Below are positions 1 to 11,115 of a stretch of DNA of 64,000 nucleotides, piece after piece. Positions within the stretch are counted from its first letter, which is position 1, and each line of letters starts with the position of its first letter. The stretch is from Kappaphycus alvarezii (lineage: Eukaryota; Rhodophyta; Florideophyceae; Gigartinales; Solieriaceae), in assembly GCA_002205965.3 (NCBI GenBank), contig NADL03000115.1, forward strand, positions 186,001-250,000, written 5' to 3'. Both the position numbers and the translations under genes were made by a program. The notes under the pieces were generated by a model. The model saw only the letters and a program-made list of their open reading frames with translations. It did no database searches and was not told the origin of the DNA.

Positions 1-1520
1 CGGGATAGACATCACAATGCGTACAGAGCTGAGACGGAGCATGCAAGCGGGATGAATGAGATGGTCTAGGTCTTGATCGTCGAAACCTTTCACCGCACAT
101 CGTGCTTTATATAGCTCTTCGTTTGTGCATTTGTGCTTGATGAAGAGCACAAAACGACCTCTCATAATATTATCATCAGCCGGAAGCTCCTCCCGGAGCA
201 AGACCTCAAAAACATTTCGGTGCAGCAATCCCTGAATTTCATTTGATCGTGCAGCAGCAGAGCGGGGGTCCTTTTTGCGGGGATCGTTGGTGGTGATCAC
301 TTCGGTGAGATAAACACGAGCTTTGGTTGATGGATTCGCGACGGAGGACAGATATTAATTGATGTGCTGTAGTAAAGAGTTGCTATCGGCCTTGGAGACT
401 GGCATTGCTTGGTCAATAGAATATTTGGCCTCTTTGTCTTTGCGTTGCATCCATACTTGCTTTTATAGCCCTTTCGTTACTTCGAACGGTCCTCTTCATT
501 GCTTATTTCTCTCCTGCCAGACAAACAAATGGTAGCCGGAGTGGATTATATAGTTTGCTGCTGGGGAACTTGTTCGGCAAGTGCGTGTCGCAGCTGAACT
601 TATGCAGAGATGTCTGCCATCTCAATACGTTCAACATTCATCGCTCTCATGCGATCCGCGTGTGAAAAGGGATTTGGAGTGGGGATGGAAGCAAGGAATC
701 ACGCGTAACACAAGGGTGGAGGGTTTCAAGCCTTCAAAACCCTGAGTGTCGTTCATTGCTTGACCGAAAGCTGAACGGCAATGCCGTGATCGGCAACGGG
801 AATATCCCGGTAATATTATTGAAAACTTGCCCCAACGGGCATGATAGCCTTCCCCACATCTTAGTACGTTGTGTGAGTAGACACCACACAGTTTGAGTTT
901 GATTCCAGCGGACTTGGCGATGTTTTCAAATTCTTTTCCGGACAAGATTATGTCTTGGTCAACACTCATCTTTTCGGGTAGCCGACATAAGTAGATACTC
1001 AGCGCACTAAAAAGTAGTGCTAAATAGTCTGGACAGACTTGTCTGGGAGGAACATGGCGGAGTAAGAGTGGGTGGATGGTCCACCACATGCAAAACAGCG
1101 TTCCCTTGAATCCAAACGAGGTCAAGGGATATTTTATGGTTATAAATGCGCTTAAAGGGTGGAAAAGATACACGGAAACGATGTGGCCCTTTGTTGTATT
1201 TGTTGAGAAGATTCAATTCTTGCCTGGTATAGAATATTGTTTTTCTGTCCTATGGCACGCACATGTGCCGCTAAAGTCTGGTAGTAGGAAATATAAATTC
1301 GTAGCGACGAGTTTCGGGTACTTTTTCAATTTTGTCTGCTAATAGGCCGTGCTTATCCAGGATGTGCAGTCCAACGAGTAGTGGGGCATCGGCATCGCCA
1401 ACATCTACATCGAAATTCAGAAACGAGTCTTCTGGAGGTTTAATGCGTATAGTCGTTAACCCAATTCTGATAAAGACGTTGTAGCCGACGTTGAAGTTTT
1501 AGTCGGTGTGCTGAAGCTTG
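1..1520 (-). mobile_element. Degenerate Ty1/copia pol, copy A (cut by window edge)
   Basis: Minus-strand remnant read from high to low coordinate: end of the protease domain (about 1495-1330), integrase (about 1216-631) and the start of RT (about 340-1). The integrase piece keeps family-like blocks such as 'VWIQGNAVLHVVD' and 'AMNDTQGFEGLKPS', matching the usual copia pattern '..LHVVD..' and 'AMNDT.GPEGLVPS'. Reading frames are broken repeatedly. The rest of RT and RNase H would lie before the window start. Confidence 0.8.
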
Positions 1521-3627
1521 ACCTTCCCCTTCATCGCGGGGCAGAGATCCATTGGTTGAGTGAGCCCAATACATTACCGCTATGTACCAATGTCTAGGCA
1601 AGTGCCATTGAAATGGCAGGGTGAAGTAGTGAATTGCGTTATAGCCAAAACATCCGGCACAGATTTCAATATTCGCTCATAACTCAGAATCGATCAGCTC
1701 TGCCAAGAACCAGTTTATCAACTAGTGAAACAATCGTATTGATATTCTGTACCACTTCATTCGCGAGGCATTAGCAGCAAAGCAGACCCGATATATCACT
1801 GCAGAAATAAACATCATGGTTGCAATATTCTGAAAAAACCTTTGCTTCGATTCAAGTCGGTGAAGTTTCGAAGTGATTTGGGCATATTCCTTCCTAGCCT
1901 TCCAAATTGGCAGTGAGCTGTTTTCAGATTGATGGGCGCTACAGTGGCCAGTTCTAGTTCGAGGGGTCGTGTTAGTGCATTTACTTTCTGTTTTCTCTGC
2001 TGACAGCTTACAGATATGAAATGGGCTTACATACTTTAATTTAGCTTACTGTACAACTTAGAGCCGAGTGGATACGTTTATGTACTGTAAAGTGCTTTAA
2101 GCTCGAGCTGATATACTTTAGATAAGCTCAAGTAGGATTAGGGTTGGACTATCACCGTCGTCTACATAGATTCTGGAAACTTCCTTCAATCAAACGGAAG
2201 CACCAGTCGGATCGCCTCGAGGTCCATATAGGCCCTGGGATCTCTACATCATCTGTCTTAGGGTAGCACTCCACCACTATCTCTCTTCTCAACTCTCTCT
2301 CTTGGTCATTTACTCTCCCTGTGCTTGCAATCCTCTTCTCTCTGTCTCTATCCGTTCTCCCTTGGTCTTCCTCGTTCAACTTTCCCTTAGCTATCCAACC
2401 GATATCGTCCCTTCTGAAATTAATCTTCTGTATAAAACATGGAAGCAGGGAAATCGAAAAGCCAGAAACATCATTGGAATTTTTTCTTTATTGATAACCT
2501 TTTGGACTACATAATTGAGGATGTCATTATCAAGGAAATTAGGAAGGTCATTTTAGATGCGTTTGCGCGGTACGTGCTCGTCAATAAACAGGCCACTCGT
2601 GGAGAGTTTTAGAATGCTGCCATGTTAGAAAGTGAGGATGTTTTATCCAATATCAGATGAGCGAGAAATTCTACGTCACGTTTGTCAACCCACTCGCCCC
2701 CTCGCTCTAGGATTCCAATCTTCAACCATCTTATTATTAGTCTAAATACCGCCTTGGCAAACTAGCAGGGCAGGTACCAAGGCTGTATTTCTGCATCGCC
2801 CTATAGGACCAGGCTACTACCCATTTCAATTCCTGCTCTTGGAGGATGGAACCTGGATCGATTTGCCGTAGTCACAGGCCTGGCAAAACTTGTCTCGAAT
2901 AGAGCCATGGAACAATTGTCAAGAGCGATGTCGACTCTTTTACGACAGTATGCCGCGCTAGTGGTCTCCTCCAGTGAAGCATGTCTGTTGTCTGATCTCA
3001 ACACATCTTTCCAGATGAAATGAAGACGTCTACTATCCCTAGGGTACAAAACGCTAACCTTAAAAACTTCCCTGGTCTTCTCCCTACAAAGTGTCGCATT
3101 AACCACACCCCCTCTAACATCTTTCTAGGTCGCCATCATAAATTTGTTGCCTTTACCCTTTATCGCGGTGCATTCATGTGAACGGTTGTCTGGAAAACCA
3201 TGGGATAGGTCGGAAATATCTTCCAACAGTAAAACACCCAAACGTTCCCCTTCATGTGAACCGAGGCCACGTTACAAGAACCTAATACGCGATATACTTC
3301 TACGTGTTTTACTGTACTTGAACTACCCACTCAAACCCGCTGTTTTCTTGTACTTCACGAGTTAACTTGCTCACGATCAGTCTGCATTTGTGACAGCTAT
3401 GAAAGATTCACCACCACCATGTGACAGCTTGCCACCTGTCTACAGTAAGTGTAAGGTTCTTCGTATTACTCTTCTTACCGAATGCAACTATCACTCTCCG
3501 ATGTTATCTTGTAATTATTAAATTCCAAGTACTGCACTGTTTACTCACTACCGAAGACTGAAGTTGTTCGAATTGAAAGTAAACAGAGGCAAGAGACATT
3601 CTTCAACAAGTCACCGCTACACATTTA
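1521..3627. other. Spacer between copia and zinc-finger gene, unit 1
   Basis: Holds the plus-strand 57-codon ORF (2439-2612) after a CT-rich tract (about 2277-2385). A minus-strand ORF lies at 2801-3106; it is a frameshifted form of the 106-codon ORF seen in other units, with a base missing near 3040. No homology recognised. Confidence 0.6.
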
Positions 3628-5357
3628 TCAAAGCAAGTCAAAGAATTCAATAGGGGCTTGAAACCCGTGATCTATCACTATTGGTGTGCTCCTCAGATCC
3701 GACCTGTGCGACGACATGATCCCATCGGAGTGCTCAAATGCCACCCACTGTTCGTCACCTACCGCGTCGCCACACAACCCCCCACTTTCCGCCTCTTTTT
3801 CGGTTCCATTCGCCATAGAAGCTGTCCATGTCTTTCACTCGTGGCCCAGCCCTACTACTTTGTGACTGGCGGAACCCCTTCGAACGAGTCTGCGCACCAG
3901 TTTGCGATTGCTCTTCAATTCCCACGAAAGCGCTTTCGACCCCGTGCACTGGCACACTTGACGGGATACATTGTGCATGACCTATCTCCCCTGAGATGAG
4001 CTGTGCATTTGTCAGCGCCTGGACTCCAATTCCCCCAAAAGTACCTCCGATCCCAAGCACATTCACACCTGTCGAAACGGAATGTGCTTGACAGATATCC
4101 TTTGCCGGAATCTGCATTAGTTTGCACTCGCACTCTCATTTCCCCCGACGCCCCTTCCACCTCATGTACGTGCGCATTAATCGGGACAGAATAGGTAATC
4201 TTTGCGCCGTTGTGCTTCTACAGCTATTTGTTTCAGGAGCCAGCCTCCACTCATTTACCCCACGACACCTGTCACCGCTCGAAATGAATGGATCGCGGGC
4301 TTGCAACCAGCAGAGACCTTCCAGGTGCTCATTCAATTCATCAAACTGTAATGGGTCAGCCATTTGAAGGATGCTATCTTCACTGGCGTTCATAAATGGA
4401 TATGCACCCGCCCCTGACATTACATTTTCTGGTGATACATCACGCCCAAACGGTATCCCTTCCAACCGAACATTCGGACTCACACCTACACTGAGGCCCT
4501 TCCCACATCTCTCAAATAGTTCGTCCAAATCGCTTGCCTTCGACATCTTCATGCCGCTGCTACCACCAATGTCTCGAGATTTGGATGGCGGACTCCCTGC
4601 TGCGGAATGTTTGAATCTCTTCTTTCCTCTTCGCTCGGGAGCAGTCATCGCAGGCTGTCCAGAAGATGCCTTGTTCGAATCTGCCCTGCGATTTTCTGCG
4701 GCAATGTGGATCAGGTCGTTCGGACGCTTCTTTCGATTTGTCTGTATCTCGCCGCCATCGTTGGATCCTCTCTTTGATTTCCCGCAAGGTCGACCAGATG
4801 AGCTTTCTTGCGCTGGAGTGGTACTGTGTTGGACTCGCAGGCTATTTTCCCGACCAGAACTTCTCTCTCTGCCTGTTTCCGGTTTCAGTTGCACAGCCGC
4901 TCCATCGTTATTTTTTTTCTGAGCGCTCGACCTCAATATGTCACTATTGCTCCCGTCATGGTGGGCTCGAACATGATGAGCCATGGAGCTCCGCCATTTA
5001 AATTTTCTGTCGCAGTTCTCCATCGGACATTCGTAGGGCGTCTCCCCAGTGTGCAATCTCATGTGCACTTTGAGATTAAAGGCCCTTCCAAATTGCTGCA
5101 TACATCAAACAAACATTTCACTGTCAGTGGCTGCTCAACTACGGAAAATCAGAACTATTCGTCTCCCAGAAAGGTATGAAAGTGGAACCAGACGTTCAAT
5201 GACTTTCGAACTTACCCGCTTGCAAGTGGGACAAACATTTTCTGTGAGTCTCGTACTCTCCGAGACTTCACGGCTCCAATGGTGGTTCTGTTCTGATTCT
5301 GTCCTCAGAATCGACTCTTCCCAAGGATCCTGACTTTGCTTGAGGAATGCTAGCCAT
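3628..5357 (-). pseudogene. C2H2 zinc-finger gene, frameshifted copy (unit 1)
   Basis: Exon 1 5357-5216, exon 2 5095-3628. Two single-base losses in exon 1 (near 5261 'tctccgag' and 5304 'tgtcctc') shift the frame before finger 1. Another near 4218 ('cttctacagc') ends the otherwise open 4136-5101 stretch (321 codons, with finger 2 and the basic region). There are further differences near 4110. The gypsy element lies 105 bp upstream of its ATG, so its promoter is probably separated from the gene. Splice sites are intact. It encodes the Val variant of 'LSVGVSPN', as in unit 7. Confidence 0.8.
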
Positions 5358-5457
5358 CAATTTTTGCCGATTCCGGTGTAGCACAAATGAGTAGGTGGTG
5401 TGCCGACAGAGAAAGAGGTGGAGCTAGCACTGGTTCCCGAGGAAAGCATTATATGTG

Positions 5458-5462
5458 GAGGT
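5458..5462. other. Target-site duplication GAGGT, left
   Basis: Five bases directly before the 5' LTR; matches 12928-12932 after the 3' LTR and the single copy in uninterrupted units. Confidence 0.93.
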
Positions 5463-6176
5463 TGATGTGCGCAAATTCGCACACGAAAAAATTTAGATGA
5501 GGACCATAATTGTATACAGTATTGGAACTGGGAAGATATTTTTACAGTTTTTGAATTTGCAAGATTTTTAATTTGGGTGAGTGTGGCAAATTCATCGGTT
5601 GATTTTTTATTTTAGGACACGCTGTCATAGTGGATGTCAGTACAGTTCTAGGTTGTGGGTGATACTACGAGTGACTCTGAAAGGTCTATATAATGGCCAC
5701 ATCAATTCCCACCCCTGGCCGATGGGTGGCTGGCATGGGTATGGCACCTAGATTTTACCTTGAGGAAATATCTTCTAATGGTCTCTCTGGTTCACACGAT
5801 TCCCGTGAATGCGTTTTATGGTATTTAGTATGTTTGATTGAGACTTTAGGATTAGCCGAAAGGTCTATATAAGCTGAGTAAAGTGCTTCCTCCTTGAGAG
5901 GTCAAGCAAGTTGGCAGACAACTTCAGGTCAAGCTCCGAGTAGTAGGAAGTTGAGAGTCAACTTCAGACCCTAGAAAACTTTTTCCTAAGCTGGTCGCAG
6001 AGCATCAGTGGTAGACCCTGCCCTTTTATACTTGCTTGTAGCCCTCTCAACTCTCTCCATATACACTCCTTTTTATTTGTTCAACTATACCACGGTAGCA
6101 CTTTTGTCGCTCGCAACACCTCCGTCTTGGGTAGTTGGTTCTAAGTATCTCTTCTCCCGACGATTTACCCCTATCA
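5463..6176 (+). repeat. 5' LTR of the gypsy element (714 bp)
   Basis: Starts TGATGTGCGC with the inverted pair TGTGCG...CGCACA at its tip and ends CCCCTATCA. Two copies of 'GAAAGGTCTATATAA' (5679-5693 and 5858-5872) give two TATA-like boxes 179 bp apart. It differs from the 3' LTR by about six bases in total length and one substitution. Confidence 0.95.
5679..5872 (+). promoter_or_regulatory. Duplicated TATA-like elements in the LTR
   Basis: The 15-bp repeat GAAAGGTCTATATAA occurs at both ends of this interval. Either could be the promoter of the element's transcript; the second, about 300 bp before the LTR end, leaves a plausible R-U5 region. Confidence 0.45.
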
Positions 6177-6178
6177 TT

Positions 6179-6196
6179 TGGTACTCTTGTGGAGGG
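6179..6196 (+). promoter_or_regulatory. Probable primer-binding site
   Basis: TGGTACTCTTGTGGAGGG begins two bases after the 5' LTR, and TGG would pair with a tRNA CCA end. I cannot assign the tRNA. Confidence 0.55.
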
Positions 6197-6265
6197 GGTT
6201 GCACCCGAGGTATTCGAGTTGAGCAGTCTTAGGGAACCATTCGAGGGGATTTTTTTTCTGTAATC

Positions 6266-7461
6266 ATGGATCTCAACGCTGCTCGTATAACGTTCACAGG
6301 GGGCAAGAATGAAGACGTTGAGGAGTTCTCTATACATATGTCAACGTTGTGATGCGTGAGAAGAGCGATGAAGAGAAGGCCGAAAGTATCTTCGCCTATC
6401 TTCATGGTGACGCAAAGCACAAATATAAGGCCAAGTTTATCAACGGGTGGTCTCTTAACGGGAATGGGCGTAACTTCGGTGAGGTATGTGAGTGGCTTGT
6501 GAAAGAATATGCTAAGCAGGTAGAACAGATGAGATGATTCGTACCGCCATAGAGGCCCGGCTCAACTTCGACGATTTGTTAAGCTCATTGGTATACTTGT
6601 GTGATCTCTATGAAAAGGCTGGGTTCAACGCCCAAGCCAAGTACGGAATGCTGCGTAAGGCGGCGATGGGGGATAAGCGGCTCTCCGATTTCCTCCTCAT
6701 CAAGGCCTCACACTTTTTAATGAACTGAAGGGACCATAGTAGAATTTGTCAAAAATTCGGAGACGTTTCAGTCACTAGTGAGGTACCGAGGGAAACCCGT
6801 ACATCTGTCTATCGTACATCCTGAAAAGAATTATCAAAGGCCAGCGACTAGCGCAGCAGCATTGGAATCAGTCAGGAGCGATGTCAAAAACTTGGAAGAA
6901 AGGTTGGAAACCCGATTCGATAATCGACTTGACATGATAACCTCGCAGTTGGAAAGCCTTACTCTTACCATTAAGAAGAACCAGTCTGGGGCCCCCAAGG
7001 CCGCAGAAGTCTGTTCCTACTGTCACAAGCCTGGACACTTTGCAAATAGGTGTCCTGATAATCCACATAGAAACACTCGTTGTGGAAAGTGCGGTCGTTA
7101 CGGGCATCATGAAAGTAACTGCTGGTCTAAAGACAACAGAAGAGCAAATTTATCGGACGCGAGGAGTGAGTCAGGACCAGAGATGAAAATCTTACAAAAC
7201 AGGAAGGATCAAAGGTTGGCGGATGCCGGTAATGTATCCATCGCTGAAGAAATCAGTCAAGTTAATGTGACAAAAAGGGATGGGGAAGGGAACGTTTTGT
7301 CGAAAAAACCTAGGCTAGATTATGGAATGCTGGAGCATATCCCAGCACCTGTACCTCCTCGAACCAAGAGGCTTGATCAAGTTGTTCCAGGGTGGGAAAC
7401 ACTTCGGCCAAGAAGACGAGAAAGAGTAAGAAATTTAAGAGTATCCCGAAGGACGTACTAG
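6266..7461 (+). pseudogene. gag: Gypsy gag with two CCHC zinc knuckles, frames broken
   Basis: Structural protein that packages the element RNA. ATG at 6266 ('MDLNAARITFTGGKNEDVEE'), stopped after about 28 codons by a frame shift near 6345. It continues at 6349-6537 ('EKAESIFAYLHGDAKHKYK', a capsid-like helix region), shifts again to 6534-6728, then again before 6778. The last part, 6778-7461, is open. It has a coiled-coil-like stretch ('SDVKNLEERLETRFDNRLDM') and knuckles C-SY-C-HKPG-H-FANR-C and C-GK-C-GRYG-H-HESN-C at about 7014-7124. Three breaks in 1.2 kb would abolish Gag unless they are sequencing errors. Confidence 0.85.
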
Positions 7462-8266
7462 AATATGTGAAGAAGTACAATTTGGTGGCTGAGCTTGCAT
7501 CGGCCCCAACTGGGATAACGTTTGGTCAACTTTTGAGGGGCGACGCAGAGGATGCGAGAAAAGAACTCAAAAAAATTATCAGGTCTAATAAGTCCGCTAA
7601 GGGTAAGAAACTGTTTCTTCAATCGGCCTCGACAGCACCAAGACGTCTTAAACTAGTACCAGTCAAAGTATTGGGAATGAAACCCAAGCTCTTTTCGATT
7701 CGGGCGCTGTTCCAAACCTTATCTCAGAAACTTTGGTGACAGATTTAGGTCTCGAAATTATTCCAACTACTCGAAGAATAACTGTGGCGGATGGAACCGT
7801 CTCAAAATGCATGGGCACTGTTAACAAGGTTTCCGTGTTCTTTGGGGACTCTAAAGTTGATGTAGACTTTCTCGTCATGCCGGAGCTCCCTTTCGATGCA
7901 ATCATTGGCTGTCCTACCATGGAAAGACTAGGGACCTGCATTGACTTGGGCAACCAAATCGTTTCAGTTAATGTTGACGGCAGAAACGTGAAGATGCCCC
8001 TGGATTTCGACAAAAGCACACATCCGGAAGATCTAAGAGAGACGGACAGTGAAGATTTCACTTCTAGCTATGACAGCGAAGATTCCGAACCAACTAACAC
8101 TTTCGGAAGTGAGAAAGGGTACGCTCGGGGGACAATGAACATGACATGGGACGATTATGATTCTGGGTTTGAAACAGATGAAGAATGGAATTCTAGGGTA
8201 GGTTTGACACCTGAATGTGTTTCTTTTTGCGATAATATCGAATCAAAGGACGGAATTCGGGCATGA
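7392..8266 (+). CDS. Gypsy Gag-Pol linker and aspartic protease
   Basis: The 7392-7739 frame overlaps the end of gag by 70 bp in the -1 frame. It encodes a basic linker ('KKTRKSKKFKSIPKDVLEY') and 'ITFGQLLRGDAEDARKEL', a block common before the protease in fungal gypsy elements. The frame changes near 7670 into the protease proper: 'ALFDSGAVPNLIS' (catalytic Asp in DSG, about 7695-7735), then 'ADGTVSKCMGTV' and 'FDAIIGCPTMERLG', which match the retropepsin flap and the second hydrophobic-Gly block. An acidic tail follows to 8266. Expected to cleave the polyprotein. Confidence 0.8.
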
Positions 8267-8496
8267 AAGAAGATTACAATTGCACGGAAAACAAGAATAT
8301 ATCGAATTCCATATCTGAAGATGTGAGCACGCCGGAAGAGGTCCTTCAAAATTTGGAGGGTGAGGATCAAGAAAAGGACCAGCGCCAAATTGGAGAAATT
8401 CAAGAAAAAGTACAGCACCTTCCAGCCCCCGCCTCAATGATAATATCCGACATGTTAACATCTTCCGAAGTAATTGCATGGAGCGTTCCGATTTAA
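8263..8496 (+). CDS. Acidic linker between protease and RT
   Basis: 77-codon open stretch rich in Glu/Gln ('NLEGEDQEKDQRQIGEIQEK'), overlapping the end of the protease frame by four bases (ATGA) and ending at a TAA nine bases before the RT frame. Probably part of the polyprotein cut by frame breaks; no separate function is supported. Confidence 0.5.
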   Translation: MKEDYNCTENKNISNSISEDVSTPEEVLQNLEGEDQEKDQRQIGEIQEKVQHLPAPASMIISDMLTSSEVIAWSVPI

Positions 8497-8505
8497 GACA
8501 AGCAA

Positions 8506-9410
8506 GTGTACCGGTCACTCACTCATTTGAACTTACCGATACAACCAATTTACCACAGGCCTAGACGTCAACCGCCAAAATATGACCAATTTATCTCAGA
8601 GAATGTTACAAGTATGCTGGAAAATGATATCATTCGGCCAGTTTCATCCCCATGGTCATTTCCAGTTGTGGTCGCACCAAAGAAGGATGGAAAGCTGCGT
8701 TTTTGCGTCGATTACCGACAACTGAACCAGAGAATGATACCCGATCGATTTCCGATTCCGAATATGGAGGAAATCCTCGAGGACTTGAAGGACGGGAGAT
8801 ACTTCACCTCAATTGATCTTTACACTGGTTATTGGCAGATTCCATTGGATGAAAAATGCAAGGAAAAAACAACTTTTACCAGCAAAGCCGGTACATTCAG
8901 GTTCGAAGTGATGCCTTTTGGTCTCATGAATGCCCCAGCTACATTCCAAAGAATGATGAACGAGGTTTTGAAAGGACTTCCATTTGCAAGAGTTTATATC
9001 GATGATGTAGTGATATTCTCAAAAACCTTGGATCAGCACATATCGCATGTCAAGACTGTGGTGGAGAAATAGCTGCGTACAGCCTGAAAATTAAGTTAAG
9101 CAAATGCTTCTTTGCGAAAACGTCTATCCAATTACTCGGTCATATCGTCGATCAAGAGGGAATTAAAGTGGATCCAGAGAAAACGAAAAAAATCAAGTTG
9201 GCACCAAGGCCCGCTTCAAAGACGGAGGTTCGAAGCTTCTTAGGACTGGCCTCATATTACAGGAGATTTATCAAAGATTTCGCCAAGACTGCAGCACCGT
9301 TACATGCCAGCACAACAAAGAACGGAAAATTTTTATGGAACAAGGAAATGCAAACCGCATTTGAAGAGCTTAAAGATAAGCTATGTGTCCCCCAGTGCTC
9401 ATGTATCCAG
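8506..9410 (+). CDS. Gypsy reverse transcriptase (one frame break)
   Basis: Copies element RNA into DNA. The first part, 8506-9072, holds the conserved RT blocks in order: 'PVVVAPKKDGKLRFCVDYRQ', 'FTSIDLYTGYWQIPL' (first catalytic Asp), 'FEVMPFGLMNAPATFQRMM', and 'VYIDDVVIFSK' with the catalytic Asp pair at about 8995-9010. A shift near 9070 creates a stop. The palm end and thumb continue at about 9100-9400 in another frame ('LLGHIVDQEGIKVDP', 'FLGLASYYRRFIKDFA'). All catalytic residues are present. The open frame starts with GTG because it is internal to a polyprotein, not because GTG initiates. Confidence 0.9.
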
Positions 9411-9825
9411 ATTTCAAGAGACCATTTGTTGTGGAGACAGATGCCTCAGAACGGTCTTTGGGTGCCGTTTTGTCCCAAAAAGATGAAAACGGAAGACTAC
9501 ACCCGGTTCAATTCGCAAGTCGCACTCTGAATGATGCGGAAAGGAGATACTCAGTCTGCGAAAAAGAAGCGCTCGCTGTTGTCTTCGCACTGAAAAAGTT
9601 TCGCGTATACCTTTTATCACTCGAGAAATTTGTCTTGATAACTGATCACCAGGCACTTAAGACAGCATTCCAAAAGAAAGATGTACATCACCGCTTGGCC
9701 CGATGGCTCGACATTTTCGCAGAATATCGGTTTGAAATTGTGTATAGGCCCGGACGCAATAATCAGCCTGCCGACTACCTATCCCGCTTGAGGGATCCAC
9801 TGATTCCAAATGAAAAAGCTTCCGA
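9383..9825 (+). CDS. Gypsy RNase H domain
   Basis: Degrades the RNA strand of the RNA/DNA hybrid. Motifs: 'FVVETDASERSLGAVL' (first Asp), 'VCEKEALAVVFALKKFRVYL' (Glu), 'VLITDHQAL' (Asp) and 'NQPADYLSRL' (last Asp). It is in frame with the integrase that follows. A frame break near 9385-9410 separates it from the RT thumb. Confidence 0.9.
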
Positions 9826-11100
9826 GAACATCGTCGGAGTTGCCGAGGTGCAAGTGCCGAACAATAACGAGTACGAAGCTAATATTGACGGACTAATTAA
9901 ATTCCTGGATGGACTAGAAATGAGAAAGGTTGATATTGAACACAGAAATTGGGTACGTAGGAATCAAAAGGCTTTTACACTATGGAATGGGAAACTCTTC
10001 CGACACACGAAAGCCGGTCCTCGACTAGTGGCCCCTTTGAAAGAAAGAATGAAGATCTTGAGGACTTTTCATGATGAGTTAGGGCATTGGGATCTCGAAA
10101 CAACCAAGAAATTCGTTACTGAGAGATTCTGGTGGCCCAGTATCCATAAGGACGTCTATAACTTCGTGAAAAGCTGCGACAACTGTCAAAAATTCACGCC
10201 AATACGAAAGTATAAGACAACTCTAGGCTTTCCAGTTTCCGGTCTCTTTGAAACCTTTTCAATTGACTTTGCCGGCCCATTCAAGGAAACCTCTTCCGGA
10301 AACAAATATCTCCTTATAGGGGTGGAACATCTTACTGGATGGCCAATAGCAGTTGCAGTTGAGGAGGCCAATGCTGAAGTGGTCCTGAGATTCATCGAAA
10401 AAGAAATAATTGAACCGTTTGGTCTTCCAAAAAGGATCATCTCGGATAACGCACTTTGTTTTACTGCAACTTCACTGCTTCGTTTCTTGGAAGAAAAAGG
10501 TATTCAGCTAAAGACAGTTCTCGCATATGCTCCTATGTCAAACGGGAAAGCGGAGAGGATGGAACCATCAAACGATCAATATCGAAAACTATGTCCGAGA
10601 ATGAAATCCAGTGGGAAGATGCCTTACCAAAAGTGTTATACGGCTATCGGCGAAGAAGAGGAAGAAGTGGACGGTCACCGTTTGAGCTAATGTACGGAAG
10701 AGCTCCTAGAATGTTACAGAGAGATATGGAAACAAATGTTATCGATGAAGAGAGTAGAGAGGTCGAACTATTGGCCACCGAAAGCTGGAGATCACACCGC
10801 GCGCTAACACAGACAAGAAATAAGGATGAAGAGCCTCCAGTCCAAACTTTCTCAGTCGGCTCTAAAGTACTTGTAGCACACGGAAAAGCAATGCAACAGG
10901 CTGTGAAGTGGCCGGCTTTCCAAACAAAGTACTCGAACCCTTGCATCGTCACGGAGGAAAGACACCCGCATTATAAGCTCTGTTCAAGCTCAGGGAAGAG
11001 ATCAAGGAGGGCAATCCATGCACGTCGTCTGGTCCCTTACCATCAGAGGCCTGAAGAATTCCTTCTCACACAGGACTATGCGCAACCACGAGGCATACTC
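9826..11100 (+). CDS. Gypsy integrase (one frame break)
   Basis: Inserts the element DNA into the genome. H2C2 zinc-binding domain at about 10065-10190 (H-DELG-H ... C-DN-C). Catalytic core: 'FSIDFAGPF' (Asp), 'IISDNALCF' (Asp) and 'SNGKAERM' (Glu), so the D,D,E triad is complete. Directly after the Glu the frame shifts (near 10555-10590). The C-terminal part continues in the 10456-11808 frame with 'SPFELMYGRAPRM', 'VGSKVLVAHGKA' and the end block 'AIHARRLVPYHQRPEEF'. The first ~33 residues of that ORF (10456-10554) are out of frame with integrase and are not real. Confidence 0.88.
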
Positions 11101-11115
11101 ATCTTTAACTATAGA

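Noticed and set aside
3755..4160. Overlapping minus ORFs of 81-120 codons in unit 1
   Set aside because: These are pieces of the zinc-finger C-terminal half shifted by single-base losses, not separate genes.
10456..10554. N-terminal part of the 450-codon ORF at 10456-11808
   Set aside because: It overlaps the integrase core in a wrong frame. Real coding in this frame starts after the integrase catalytic Glu, near 10555-10590.
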